DNA of 64,000 bases from JARBUG01 sp035628915 (lineage in GTDB: Bacteria; Bacillota; Sulfobacillia; Symbiobacteriales; Symbiobacteriaceae), in assembly GCA_035628915.1 (NCBI GenBank), contig DASPIW010000036.1, positions 62,001-126,000 on the forward strand. Direction: 5' to 3'. A model generated the notes under the pieces. It saw only the letters and a program-made list of their open reading frames with translations. It did not search any database and was not told where the DNA came from. Numbering within the stretch: position 1 is the first letter of the stretch; each line of letters begins with the position of its first letter. Shown here one piece after another: positions 1 to 8,507 of the stretch. The position numbers and the translations under genes are program-made.

Positions 1-2
1 CA

Positions 3-524
3 GCAAACTGCCTGGAGTTCCTCAGCTACCATTCGCCCGCCGTGCTGCCGGCCTTGCGGGCGGCGCTGGCCGGGCCGGACCGGTGGCGGGCATGGGGGGC
101 GGCCCTGGTGGGCGCCCGCCTGGGGCTCTGGTGTGCGGAGATGGGGCCGGCCCTGCAGGAGGCGATGGGCGCTGCGGACCGGGATGTGCGCTGGGCCGCG
201 GCGGGCTGCTGCCTGCAGTTAGGGCGCCGGCACGGTGAGGCAGTAGCGGCGGCGAAGGGCGCCCTGCTGGGTGCTAACCCGCTGGCCCGGAAGATGGGGG
301 CCTATTGCCTGGGCGCCATGGGCCAATATGCGGATGTCGAAGCCGATCTGGCGGGTCGGCTGGACGATGCGGAACGGGATGTACGCCGGGCTGTGATTCT
401 GGGCATCGACAAGCTGCCCCGGGTGTCGGAGCGGGTGCAGGCCCGCATCGCCGCCATGCGCGGCGATCCTGATGAGTATGTGCGCCGGACGGCCGCTGCC
501 GTGGCTGCCAAGTTCGGCCGATAA
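3..524 (+). CDS. HEAT-repeat-like protein, 5' end outside window
   Basis: The reading frame is open from the first bases of the window, so the gene very probably starts upstream. The first in-window start (GTG at 42) has no visible SD. The visible 173 residues are Ala/Leu/Arg-rich helical pairs with recurring phrases such as DRDVRWAAAG, ERDVRRAVI and DEYVRRTAA, about 30-40 residues apart. That pattern is typical of HEAT/armadillo-type scaffolds, which mediate protein contacts. No catalytic motif is visible. A strong terminator follows 25 bases after the stop. HEAT-like is inferred from pattern only; the partner and role are unknown. Confidence 0.6.
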   Translation, partial: ANCLEFLSYHSPAVLPALRAALAGPDRWRAWGAALVGARLGLWCAEMGPALQEAMGAADRDVRWAAAGCCLQLGRRHGEAVAAAKGALLGANPLARKMGAYCLGAMGQYADVEADLAGRLDDAERDVRRAVILGIDKLPRVSERVQARIAAMRGDPDEYVRRTAAAVAAKFGR

Positions 525-548
525 GGATCCATGCACGACTCGCCTGGG

Positions 549-582
549 CGGCCGCATGTCGTTTGCATGCGGCCGATTTTTT
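549..582 (+). terminator. Rho-independent terminator
   Basis: A perfect 10-bp stem (CGGCCGCATG / CATGCGGCCG) with a 7-base loop is followed by GATTTTTTG. It lies just after the HEAT-like gene. Confidence 0.9.
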
Positions 583-631
583 GCCCGTCTGGGTTCACCG
601 GTGGAACCAGTCTTGCTTTTGAACCTTCTAA

Positions 632-871
632 ATGTCTAGAAGCATCAATTATGCAGGCGGGAAGTGGGCCGCGGTGATCCGCACCCTTGGCACGGTTTTC
701 GAAGCCCTTCACCTGATCGTTGCACTGATTGTGGTCGTCAACGGTGCCATTCTGCTAAGGCGCAGGTATTGGGGTACTCGCCGGGCTGCTTGCCTGGGCG
801 CTGTGATAGCCCCGGCAGAAGCAAGTCGGCCGTCCCGGGAGTCTTACGACCGAGGAGGTGCTTCGACCTGA
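632..871 (+). CDS. Possible small membrane protein (doubtful)
   Basis: This is a 79-codon open frame whose TGA stop overlaps the ATG of the next gene by one base (TGATG), an arrangement seen in coupled genes. Residues 15-42 are hydrophobic (VFEALHLIVALIVVVNGAIL) and could form one membrane segment; the last 30 residues look like untranslated sequence. No SD is visible before the ATG at 632. It could equally be the leader of the downstream gene. I recognise no family. Confidence 0.25.
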   Translation: MSRSINYAGGKWAAVIRTLGTVFEALHLIVALIVVVNGAILLRRRYWGTRRAACLGAVIAPAEASRPSRESYDRGGAST

Positions 872-1632
872 TGAATGGACCGTTAAGTCTCGGCTGGGCG
901 GCGTTAACTCGGTACCCGGTGCTGTTCGTGATCCCGGTAATCTGGGAGTTGGCAGCCAGCACGCTGGTGCGGCTGTTGCTCGGTCCGGCGCAAGCCGCGG
1001 CGGGCAGGAACTTTACTGTGAAGTTCCTGCTGCCACCCTCGCTCCCGGCCGGGGCGGAGTTGATCGGCCAGGGTAATAAGCTCGGGGCGAATCAAGCAGG
1101 AGTGTTATCCATCCTGCTTGCATTTCTGGCGCTGATGGCCAGCGCATTTGTCACCGCAGGCTACCTGCACCTGCTGCAAGGGGCGCTCCGGGGCACCGCC
1201 CCCACGTGGGAGCAGTTTGTGCAAGGGGTGAACCGGTTCGGCGGCCGCCTGCTGCAGTGGCACCTGTTGCTGGGCGCCGTGCTGCTGGTAACCGGCCTGG
1301 TGGCGGTTGCCCTTGGCCCGGTGGGCATCATCCTGCTGATTGCGCTTCTGCTCGCGGCCATTTTCTTATTCCTGGTGGAATGGCTGATCGTTGTGCAGGA
1401 CATGAGCCTGGGCGAAGCGCTGTCGGCCAGCCCGGGCTGGGTGCGTGGGCGGTTTGGCGATCTCTTTCCCATCGCCCTCGTCTCTGTGGGGCTTTCCGCG
1501 GGGCTCTCCCTCCTCCTGAGCGGAACCGGGTTGAACTCGATCCTCCTGGCCAGCCCGCTGTGGGGCTGGTTCGGCACCTGGCTCGCCCTGGCCGTCACTG
1601 CCGTGGTGGCCGGACCGCGGTATGGGTTCTAG
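871..1632 (+). CDS. Polytopic membrane protein, unrecognised
   Basis: The 253-residue product has several long hydrophobic stretches (about residues 12-40, 80-105, 130-175, 200-250), so it is an integral membrane protein. The segment with EWLIVVQDMSLGEALSASPGW resembles the layout of DUF4013/glycerophosphoryl-diester-phosphodiesterase-type membrane domains, in which helices are separated by a conserved amphipathic 'SPxW' region. That resemblance is tentative. The frame is open further upstream, but the ATG at 871 is chosen because GAGGAGG sits 10 bases before it. A terminator follows. Function unknown. Confidence 0.75.
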   Translation: MNGPLSLGWAALTRYPVLFVIPVIWELAASTLVRLLLGPAQAAAGRNFTVKFLLPPSLPAGAELIGQGNKLGANQAGVLSILLAFLALMASAFVTAGYLHLLQGALRGTAPTWEQFVQGVNRFGGRLLQWHLLLGAVLLVTGLVAVALGPVGIILLIALLLAAIFLFLVEWLIVVQDMSLGEALSASPGWVRGRFGDLFPIALVSVGLSAGLSLLLSGTGLNSILLASPLWGWFGTWLALAVTAVVAGPRYGF

Positions 1633-1674
1633 CCGGGCACGCTGGCGAAGGCCAACAGTGGGGCAGCAAAATCA

Positions 1675-1719
1675 AGAGCCGGTTGCCACCCAACTGATGG
1701 GCGGCACCGGCTCTGTTTT
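1675..1719. terminator. Bidirectional terminator between convergent genes
   Basis: AGAGCCGGTTGCC pairs with GGCACCGGCTCT (one mismatch) and is followed by GTTTT on the + strand and TGATTTT on the - strand. It separates the membrane protein (+) from panE (-). Confidence 0.8.
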
Positions 1720-1737
1720 CCGTGTAGCGCCAGTCCG

Positions 1738-2649
1738 CTACTTGGGCTGGTGCATCTTGAGGAGGGCGTAGATTACATCCATGACCGGCGTGGCTGCGCC
1801 GAGCTTGCGGCCCAACCGGCAGACTGTCCCCTGCAGGGTTTCGACTTCCAGCCGGCGCCCCTTTTCCAGGTCGACCAGCAGCGAAGCCTTGAGACCGGCG
1901 CCCAGGCCCTTGGCCTGCTCATACAGCTCGTCCGCCAGGGCCACCGGCAGGTTGACTCCCTCCGCCCTACCCACGGCAACGACTTCGGCGGCCAGCTTGC
2001 GGTAGAGCTCAAAGGTTTCCGGACATTCCCGAATGGGCCCGAGAGCTGACCGGGTGGCGCCCGTGATGCCTGCCATCGCCGTGATAAAGACGTACTTCTT
2101 CCAGATCTCAACCTTGATCTCATTCGTAAGCTTGTGCGGGATGCCCGCCCGCTCGAGAACGGTGTCAAACGCAGTGGTCCGGGCGCTGGGCTCGCCGCTC
2201 AGTTCACCGAAGACGATCTCCTTGAAGGGGCTGTTCAGCCGGACGGTACCGGGCGCCGGAATATCGACCGAGATGCGGCAGAGGCCACCTACCATGTGGT
2301 CCATGCCCACCGCGGCGCCAATCCGGTCGCTGCTGTCCACGCCGTTCTGGATGGGCAACACCATGGTTCCCGGCCCGACCATCGGACGGATCGCCTGGGC
2401 TGCCGCGTCGGTATCGTACGCCTTGACGGCGAAGATGATTACATCGACCGGGCCGACGGCAGAAGGATCGCTGGTGGCACTGACCCTGGGCAGGTGAAAC
2501 TCCTCCTGGCCAATCACCTTCAGCCCCTCGGCTTGCAGGGCCTGCAAATGGGCGCCCCGGGCGATGAAGGTTACATCGTAGCCGGCGCGGATGAGCTTGG
2601 CACCGTAGAAAGATCCTGTCGCCCCGGAGCCCATGATGGCGATCCGCAT
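1738..2649 (-). CDS. panE: 2-dehydropantoate 2-reductase
   Basis: Predicted NADPH-dependent ketopantoate reductase, which makes pantoate for pantothenate and coenzyme A in the cytoplasm. The 303-residue length fits the family. It opens with a Rossmann motif (MRIAIMGSGATGSFYGAKL), carries the conserved PIQNGVDSSD stretch near residue 100, and has the EIWKKYVFITAMAG helix typical of the ApbA/PanE C-terminal domain. The ATG at 2649 is chosen over the longer frame because GGGGAGG lies 9 bases before it and the Rossmann strand starts there. It is divergent from hemL. No other pan genes are nearby, so another ketoacid reductase of this superfamily remains possible. Confidence 0.88.
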   Translation of the reverse strand: MRIAIMGSGATGSFYGAKLIRAGYDVTFIARGAHLQALQAEGLKVIGQEEFHLPRVSATSDPSAVGPVDVIIFAVKAYDTDAAAQAIRPMVGPGTMVLPIQNGVDSSDRIGAAVGMDHMVGGLCRISVDIPAPGTVRLNSPFKEIVFGELSGEPSARTTAFDTVLERAGIPHKLTNEIKVEIWKKYVFITAMAGITGATRSALGPIRECPETFELYRKLAAEVVAVGRAEGVNLPVALADELYEQAKGLGAGLKASLLVDLEKGRRLEVETLQGTVCRLGRKLGAATPVMDVIYALLKMHQPK

Positions 2650-2791
2650 ATGTTGCTGCCTCCCCGGACTGTGAATAGTAAGCGTCTTGTGATAGTATAC
2701 CACCGTGTTAACCCGGATGGAATTTCCCTGCGCCTTTCCTTTATGGTATCTTGGGGAGAGACGTTGGTTCGGACAGGAGGCCCTTCATACC

Positions 2792-4081
2792 ATGTCGCGC
2801 TACGAGAAATCCGTCGATTGCTACAAGAAAGCGCTGACCCATATCGTGGGCGGGGTAAACAGCCCGGCCCGGTCATTCAAAGCCGTGGGCGGCGGGGCGC
2901 CGGTCTTCATGTCCCGGGGCCGGGGCGCCTATATGTGGGACGTGGACGGCAACCGCTACATTGACTATCTGGCCGCATATGGTCCGGGCATTCTCGGACA
3001 CGCCCACCCCGACGTGACGGCGGCCATCATCCGGGCGGCAGAAAACGGGACCCTCTACGGCACCCCGACCCCGTGGGAGATCGAACTGGCCGACCGGCTG
3101 AACGCGGCGCTGCCATCGTTGGAGCGGGTGCGGTTCGTCTCGTCGGGCACCGAGGCGGTCATGAGCGCAGTGCGCGTGGCCCGGGCCTACACAGGGCGCC
3201 CCAAGGTGATCAAGATGGAAGGGTGCTATCATGGCCATTCCGACTTCGCCCTGATTGCCGCCGGCTCAGGCCCCTCGCAATTGGGCCAGCCTGACTCAGC
3301 GGGCGTCACAGAATCGGTGGCGCAGGACGTGATTACCGTGCCATTCAACGACCTGGCGGCCCTGGAAAAAGCGTTCTCCGCCTGGGGTACCCAGGTGGCC
3401 TGCGTGATCACGGAGCCGATCGTCGGCAACTTTGGCATCGTCAACCCGGCGCCGGGGTATTTGGAAGGCGTGAAGGGCCTGACCCACAAGCACGGGGCGC
3501 TGCTGATTTTTGATGAAGTGATTACGGCGTTCCGGGTAGCGTTCGGCGGGGCCCAGACGCTCCTGGGCATCGAGCCCGACCTGACGACTCTCGGCAAGGC
3601 CATTGGCGGCGGCGTGGCCCTGGGCGCCTACGGTGGCAAGGCTGAGATTATGGATTACGTCGCACCCCTGGGTCCGGCTTACCAGGCCGGAACCCTCGCG
3701 GGCAACCCGCTCTCGGTGCAGACGGCGCTTGCAGCGCTGGACATCCTCGGCCGACCCGGGACCTATGAACGGCTGGAGAACGACGGCGCGTATCTGTCAG
3801 AGAACCTGATGAAGATTGCCCGCAAACATGGCCATACCGTACAATTGGGGCGCAGCGGCTCCATGTTTACGATCTACTTCACCGGGGAGCCGGTGGTCGA
3901 TTACGCCGGCGCCGAACGGTCGGACAAGGAGCAGTTTGCCCGCATGTTCCGGGGCTTCCTGGACCGGGGCATCTGCCTGGCTCCGAGCCGGTTCGAAGCC
4001 TGGATGATCTCTATTCAGCACACCCGGGCAGACCTCGAAGAGACGCTGGAGAAGGCCGAAGAAGTGTTCGCAAGCATGTAA
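2792..4081 (+). CDS. hemL: Glutamate-1-semialdehyde 2,1-aminomutase
   Basis: PLP-dependent enzyme converting glutamate-1-semialdehyde to 5-aminolevulinate in the C5 tetrapyrrole pathway. The 429-residue length matches the family. Visible motifs are the N-terminal IVGGVNSPARSFKAVGG, the VRFVSSGTEAVMSAVRVAR cofactor region, LLIFDEVITAFR, and TLGKAIGGG with the PLP lysine at about residue 269. The start is the ATG at 2792, with AGGAGG 11 bases upstream; the longer frame lacks homology. It stands alone, with divergent panE before it and a strong terminator after it. No other hem genes are in the window, so it may be one of two hemL paralogs. Confidence 0.93.
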   Translation: MSRYEKSVDCYKKALTHIVGGVNSPARSFKAVGGGAPVFMSRGRGAYMWDVDGNRYIDYLAAYGPGILGHAHPDVTAAIIRAAENGTLYGTPTPWEIELADRLNAALPSLERVRFVSSGTEAVMSAVRVARAYTGRPKVIKMEGCYHGHSDFALIAAGSGPSQLGQPDSAGVTESVAQDVITVPFNDLAALEKAFSAWGTQVACVITEPIVGNFGIVNPAPGYLEGVKGLTHKHGALLIFDEVITAFRVAFGGAQTLLGIEPDLTTLGKAIGGGVALGAYGGKAEIMDYVAPLGPAYQAGTLAGNPLSVQTALAALDILGRPGTYERLENDGAYLSENLMKIARKHGHTVQLGRSGSMFTIYFTGEPVVDYAGAERSDKEQFARMFRGFLDRGICLAPSRFEAWMISIQHTRADLEETLEKAEEVFASM

Positions 4082-4085
4082 GAAG

Positions 4086-4108
4086 GGGGGCGCCCGGCGC
4101 CCCCCTTT
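4086..4108. terminator. Terminator between convergent genes
   Basis: GGGGGCGC / GCGCCCCC stem with a 3-base loop followed by TTT. It lies just after the hemL stop and against the stop of the convergent DUF342 gene. Confidence 0.75.
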
Positions 4109-5816
4109 ACCCTTGCTTGATTACCAGGAATCCGCGGTTGTTGACCCCGCAGGTGACCCGGAACATCTCGGCGCCGATCTCCTTGTGTTCGAAGCCGAAC
4201 TCGAAGGCGCAGCCTGTCTGGACTTCTGCGGCCTCGACCCGGCGGGCCCGCACCACGACCGGTGTCGCCCCCCGCAGGGTAGCCAGCACGCCCAGCTTCA
4301 CTTCACCGCCTGCGACGATCTCGCTCTGCGAGCAGGTTGCTGTGGGCGGTGTTTCCACGGAGCCCCCGGAAAAGATCGAGCAGCCCACGAAATTCTCTTC
4401 TACATAGACATCGCGGCCGGCCCAAATCTGGGTCTGGGCGAGCGACTTGGCCCGGATGTCGCCTGTGGCAGCGGCCCGCGCTGCCTCGCCAAGGACGACG
4501 TTCAGGCGCAGCGAGAGCGACTGGGCGGTAGTGCGGTTAAAGGAAGTGGCCGATTCGGAACGGGCAACGAGGCTGACCAGGTCGTTCATGGCTACCTTGA
4601 AGGCCGGGTCGGCTACCTGCAACTCATCCGCCTTGCGCCAGAGCGCCCGGACAAATGAGCCGGCCTCCTTGAACCAGGCTTCTTTGACCTGGATGGCTAC
4701 CGAGGCCGAGTCACCGAGCTCTTCCACGCGGCGCTGCAGGAACGCCAATTCTCCGCGCAGCGGCGCGTAGGAGCCGGGCTGCAAGGTGTGCAGCTTGCTC
4801 AGTGCGACGCCGCCCCGCACGATAATGCCGGTCGCCGTTATTTCGCTGCGCTCAACGCTGCCCCCGACCACCACCTCGCCGGTCGTGGACACCCGGGCGG
4901 TGCGGATGTTTCCCTGCACGATGACGTCGCCGGCGGCAGACAGTTCGCCGGTGAGATCACCCGCGATCAGTTGGACCGGGAAGATGTCGACACGCTTGGC
5001 ATCTCCATCCTGGACGGTGCGGGCCCGCCCCGATGCCGCAGCCACCAGCCGCCCGCCGGCCAGCAGCCGGGTGCCCTGACCCGGTGCGATGCCGCCGGTG
5101 TCGCCGGTGCCCTGGTAGACCTGAGTACTCTCCCCCGTCACGGTGATGCGCGCCTTGCCCGGATGACCACCCTGGTGCAGGGCAATCACCTGTCCGGGCT
5201 CCACCATGGCGACGCCATCCAGCTTCCAGATCCACTCGCCGGGATCGGCAGGCTGCGCCTCCTGGCCCCTGGCCGCAAGGGCAGGCCGGTAGGTGGGGTG
5301 CGCAAGCTCCTGGTCGATCGCCGCTTCGTCGACGCCAAACTGTACGCCCAGGCGCCGCAGTTCCGCGAGGATGATCTCCCGCGGCGCCCCCGGGCGCTTG
5401 CGGGCGTGGGGACTGTAGCCCGGACGGATCTGGGCAGGCTGCTGCCCGTCGACCGAAACCGAATCGGGAATGCGATTCGGATCGGCCGTAAGGATCAAAG
5501 TCGCCGCCATGGCATCTTCTGCGAGGGTCACGCGGAAGAACTCGTTGGGATCTGTTTCACAGCGGATCTCGTCGGCCGCACTGACCACGCTCAGGCCGTC
5601 GGTCTCCAGACCGTTGATCCAGACCCTTACGCCGCCTTCTCCCACCAGGGTCGCAAACTTGCCGTTTCCAACCGGGTCATGCGCGACCAGGCGCCCGTTC
5701 AGGAGCTCGACCCAGCCGTCGCCATTGGCCGGGATCGTCTCTTGCGCTACCGGGGGGTCGGGCTGTTCCGCTTTCCCTTTCCGGCCCAGCCGGTCGAATA
5801 GTTTGTCGAAGAGCAT
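4107..5816 (-). CDS. DUF342/FapA-like polymer-forming protein, copy 1
   Basis: This 569-residue protein belongs by pattern to the DUF342 (FapA) family. An N-terminal segment rich in short strands (about residues 30-130) leads into a Gly/Asp/Val-rich beta-helix zone (about 270-350, with GDLTGELSAAGDVIVQG and similar turns). A mainly helical insert (about 350-440) follows, and then a second beta-helix zone ending in VIKQG. Such right-handed beta-helices resemble bactofilins. In other bacteria FapA acts near flagellar assembly, but no flagellar gene is present here. It is a paralog of the protein at 6763-8463, with a nucleotidyltransferase-fold gene between them. No signal peptide or membrane segment is visible, so it is probably cytoplasmic. 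Confidence 0.75.
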   Translation of the reverse strand: MLFDKLFDRLGRKGKAEQPDPPVAQETIPANGDGWVELLNGRLVAHDPVGNGKFATLVGEGGVRVWINGLETDGLSVVSAADEIRCETDPNEFFRVTLAEDAMAATLILTADPNRIPDSVSVDGQQPAQIRPGYSPHARKRPGAPREIILAELRRLGVQFGVDEAAIDQELAHPTYRPALAARGQEAQPADPGEWIWKLDGVAMVEPGQVIALHQGGHPGKARITVTGESTQVYQGTGDTGGIAPGQGTRLLAGGRLVAAASGRARTVQDGDAKRVDIFPVQLIAGDLTGELSAAGDVIVQGNIRTARVSTTGEVVVGGSVERSEITATGIIVRGGVALSKLHTLQPGSYAPLRGELAFLQRRVEELGDSASVAIQVKEAWFKEAGSFVRALWRKADELQVADPAFKVAMNDLVSLVARSESATSFNRTTAQSLSLRLNVVLGEAARAAATGDIRAKSLAQTQIWAGRDVYVEENFVGCSIFSGGSVETPPTATCSQSEIVAGGEVKLGVLATLRGATPVVVRARRVEAAEVQTGCAFEFGFEHKEIGAEMFRVTCGVNNRGFLVIKQG

Positions 5817-5888
5817 TTTGAACCACCCTTCCCCGGGGGTGTGGTATGTCGCCGTAATGGATTATGTGGGGTCCCTTACATTTCCTGC

Positions 5889-6701
5889 TTAGAAATCCTG
5901 TTCCCAATAGTTTTGATCAGCCAACCCGGTCAGTTCTTCAGAGAGTCCCCGCCACTGCGCATAAGACTCACTCAATGTCTCCGCCCTGGCTCCAAGCGCA
6001 ACGACACGCAGGAGGCGCCGTTCGCAGTCCGCCGGCTTTGTGCGGAAGCCGGCTATGTACTGGAGCGACCGCTTCCGGCTGGGGAAGACCCGGTTCAGCG
6101 CGAAGAGGGCCTGCAGGAAGTGGTCGAGGCAGAGATCGAGCGTGAAGTGGTAGAAGAGCACATCCTGACGGGAAACCGCCCTCCCGAAATCCTCTTCATC
6201 GGTGATGCGGGGCAGGTGGAAACGCAGGTTCGCTTTGGCCAGCCGGTCCGGGTACACGGCAATACGCTCCTTGATATGGGTGAACAGCCCGCCGGGATCG
6301 AAGAGGACGCCAATCCCCTGCAGCATGGCCAGCCTGCCGACGGGGTAGTAGTAGTCATCCACCCGGGCAACGCGATCGCCCCGCAGGGTGGTTTCCACCT
6401 CATCCCACAGTTCGTCGAGCGTGAAGTACATCAGCCATGTCTCAACGCCGCCGAGATCAACGGCATCTGCGACGCCCCAGCTGCCGCCGGCCAACACCCC
6501 GGTTTTCACGCCTGCGGCGGGCGCCCGGCTGAGCGCCGCGTGCCGGGCAGCCTCCTCCGGTATGGCACTGCAATATACGAAAAGGTCGATGTCGCCCTCC
6601 CCGGGCACCGGGAGCGGGCGGCTCCCGCCGCTGTGGCCGATGGCCTGTACGCCGGGGATTCTGGCCACGGCTTCTACAAGTTGCTCCAGCTGCTTCTCCA
6701 T
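5889..6701 (-). CDS. Nucleotidyltransferase-fold protein
   Basis: The 270-residue product carries a polymerase-beta-type nucleotidyltransferase signature near the N-terminus: GHSGGSR followed about 10 residues later by GDIDLFVY. These are the G-S and D-x-D positions that bind nucleotide and metal. The rest is helical and resembles the C-terminal part of DUF4037-like proteins; no helicase, ACT or HD domain is seen. The ATG at 6701 is chosen because GGAGGTG lies 8 bases upstream; a GTG at 6710 would overlap the SD. It sits between two DUF342 paralogs on the same strand with short gaps, so a joint transcript is likely. The substrate cannot be told. Confidence 0.7.
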   Translation of the reverse strand: MEKQLEQLVEAVARIPGVQAIGHSGGSRPLPVPGEGDIDLFVYCSAIPEEAARHAALSRAPAAGVKTGVLAGGSWGVADAVDLGGVETWLMYFTLDELWDEVETTLRGDRVARVDDYYYPVGRLAMLQGIGVLFDPGGLFTHIKERIAVYPDRLAKANLRFHLPRITDEEDFGRAVSRQDVLFYHFTLDLCLDHFLQALFALNRVFPSRKRSLQYIAGFRTKPADCERRLLRVVALGARAETLSESYAQWRGLSEELTGLADQNYWEQDF

Positions 6702-6762
6702 GCGTTGCACCTCCGGGCCTCGAATGATGGGCGGCGGGCCGAAAAAGCCCGCCGCCTCTGCA

Positions 6763-8463
6763 TCACTGCTTATGTTTGATAATCAGCTGCCCTTTGGCGT
6801 TAGTGCCCGCCAGAACGGCGTCGAGGTCGCTCTTGAATTCTCTTCGCTCGGCGCCGAACTCGAAGGAGCAGCCCATTTGCACCTGCGTCACTTCAATGCG
6901 GCCCCCTGCCCGGATATTGACGGGGGAGGCCCCGCGCACGCTGCTCAGGTAGCCCACCTTCACGTCCCCGCCGGCTACTAGCTCGCTTTGCGACAGCACA
7001 GCCCCTTCGGGCGTCCGGATTGACCCGCCGGCGAACAGGGAGCTGACCGTTACTTTCTCCTGGACCACGATGTCCCGGCCGGCCCAGACCATGCAGTGGG
7101 CCAATGACCCGGCCTTCACGTCACGGGCGCCTACCGCCTGGTCGGCAGCCTTGAGCAATTTGCCGACCGCCATCAAGAGGCGGCCTGCCGTCGGGAGGTC
7201 GACCCCCGACATCGCCTGGGCGCCCATGAAGACCTTAGCCAGATCTTCGCAGCAAACGCCGTAATCCGGGTGGTGGACACCCATCTGCTCGGCCTTGCGG
7301 CGGACGGCCCGGACCACGTTCTGCACTTCGCGGAACGCTTCTTCCGTGACGGGCCGGTGGTTGTGAATGGCCTCGCGCATCGCTTCAATGCGCTGGTTCA
7401 TCCAATGGAACTCGGCCCGGAGGGAGACATAGTGACCCTCCGGCACGGTAAACAGCTTGCTCTCCACGACGTGGCCACGAATGGTCATGACATCCGCATG
7501 GATTTCGCTCTTCTCGACGGTGCCGGTCGCGATGAACTCGCCGGAGATGTTCACCCGGGCGCCCAGCACGTCGCCCAGTACGATGACGTCGGCCGTGGCG
7601 CTCAGTTCGCCCGTCAGGTCGCCTTCTACCCGTTCCACGGGGAAGATGTGGACCCGCTGTCCCTGGGGCGTGGGCAGGGCGCGGGCGCGCCCCGAAGCGG
7701 AAGCGACCAGGCGCCCGCCCGGCACCACCCGGGTGCCATTGCCGGCGAGGTAGATCTGCGGTTCGGCGATATCTTCGTAGATCCGGCTGACCTGCCCCTT
7801 GACGGTGATGCGGGGCTTGTTGGACTGTCCGTCCTGGTAGGCGGCAATCACCTGGCCCGCTTCCACCAGCGACCACTCGTCGAGCTTCCAGACCCACTGC
7901 CCGGGCGTGGGCGCCTGTGGCTCCTGCCCGCGGGCGATCACTACCGGGTGGCCGCTGGGCGAGGCCAGCTCGTGTTCCAGGATCCATTCCTGCAGGCCGA
8001 ACTCGACGCCCATGCTATTGAGCTTGTCAAGGATTTGCTGGCGCACGTTGCCCGAGCGGGGCCGGGCTTTGGTCGAATATGCGGGTACGAGCCGGACCTG
8101 GTGTCGGCCCGAAACGGCCACGGTGTCCGGCAGGCGCGCCGGGTCGGCCGTCAGGTGGAGTTCGACGGTCATTTCGTCTTCGCTCATGCGCAGTTCGAAG
8201 AACTGCGTGGGATCGACGGCAACTTCGTAGCGGATTTGGTCAGCCGCCGTGACGGCGGTGGGCTCGGTCACTTCCTCGTCGTTGATCCAGAGGCGAATGC
8301 CGGCCTCAGGAGTAATGGTCGCGTAGCGGCCGTCCTCCGCGGGGTCATGGACCACGAGGCGGCTGCTCGCGAGTTCCACCCAGCCGTCGACGCCAATGAC
8401 GGCCGTCTCATTTGCTTCGTCTTTCCGCTTGCCGAAACGGTCGAACAACCCTCGCAGCACCAC
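6763..8463 (-). CDS. DUF342/FapA-like polymer-forming protein, copy 2
   Basis: This 566-residue paralog has the same architecture and near-identical length as the protein at 4107-5816. Shared landmarks include DGWVEL near residue 30, WVWKLD (WIWKLD in copy 1) near 200, GRLVASASGRAR, and the closing region with CSFEFGAERREF. The two clearly diverged from a duplication but differ through most positions. The start is a GTG at 8463 with GGGGAGGG 6 bases upstream. It is the first gene of the three-gene run with the nucleotidyltransferase and copy 1. A scaffold role, possibly polymer or filament forming, is inferred from the bactofilin-like beta-helix; actual function is unknown. Confidence 0.75.
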   Translation of the reverse strand: MVLRGLFDRFGKRKDEANETAVIGVDGWVELASSRLVVHDPAEDGRYATITPEAGIRLWINDEEVTEPTAVTAADQIRYEVAVDPTQFFELRMSEDEMTVELHLTADPARLPDTVAVSGRHQVRLVPAYSTKARPRSGNVRQQILDKLNSMGVEFGLQEWILEHELASPSGHPVVIARGQEPQAPTPGQWVWKLDEWSLVEAGQVIAAYQDGQSNKPRITVKGQVSRIYEDIAEPQIYLAGNGTRVVPGGRLVASASGRARALPTPQGQRVHIFPVERVEGDLTGELSATADVIVLGDVLGARVNISGEFIATGTVEKSEIHADVMTIRGHVVESKLFTVPEGHYVSLRAEFHWMNQRIEAMREAIHNHRPVTEEAFREVQNVVRAVRRKAEQMGVHHPDYGVCCEDLAKVFMGAQAMSGVDLPTAGRLLMAVGKLLKAADQAVGARDVKAGSLAHCMVWAGRDIVVQEKVTVSSLFAGGSIRTPEGAVLSQSELVAGGDVKVGYLSSVRGASPVNIRAGGRIEVTQVQMGCSFEFGAERREFKSDLDAVLAGTNAKGQLIIKHKQ

Positions 8464-8507
8464 GGCCAGCCCTCCCCGCGGGAAAGGAACCTCTCAGGTC
8501 TAGGATA

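Noticed and set aside
4113..5801. Long plus-strand ORFs opposite the DUF342 genes
   Set aside because: They are antisense frames without SDs and with His/Arg/Gly-rich translations; the minus-strand genes have SDs and family structure.
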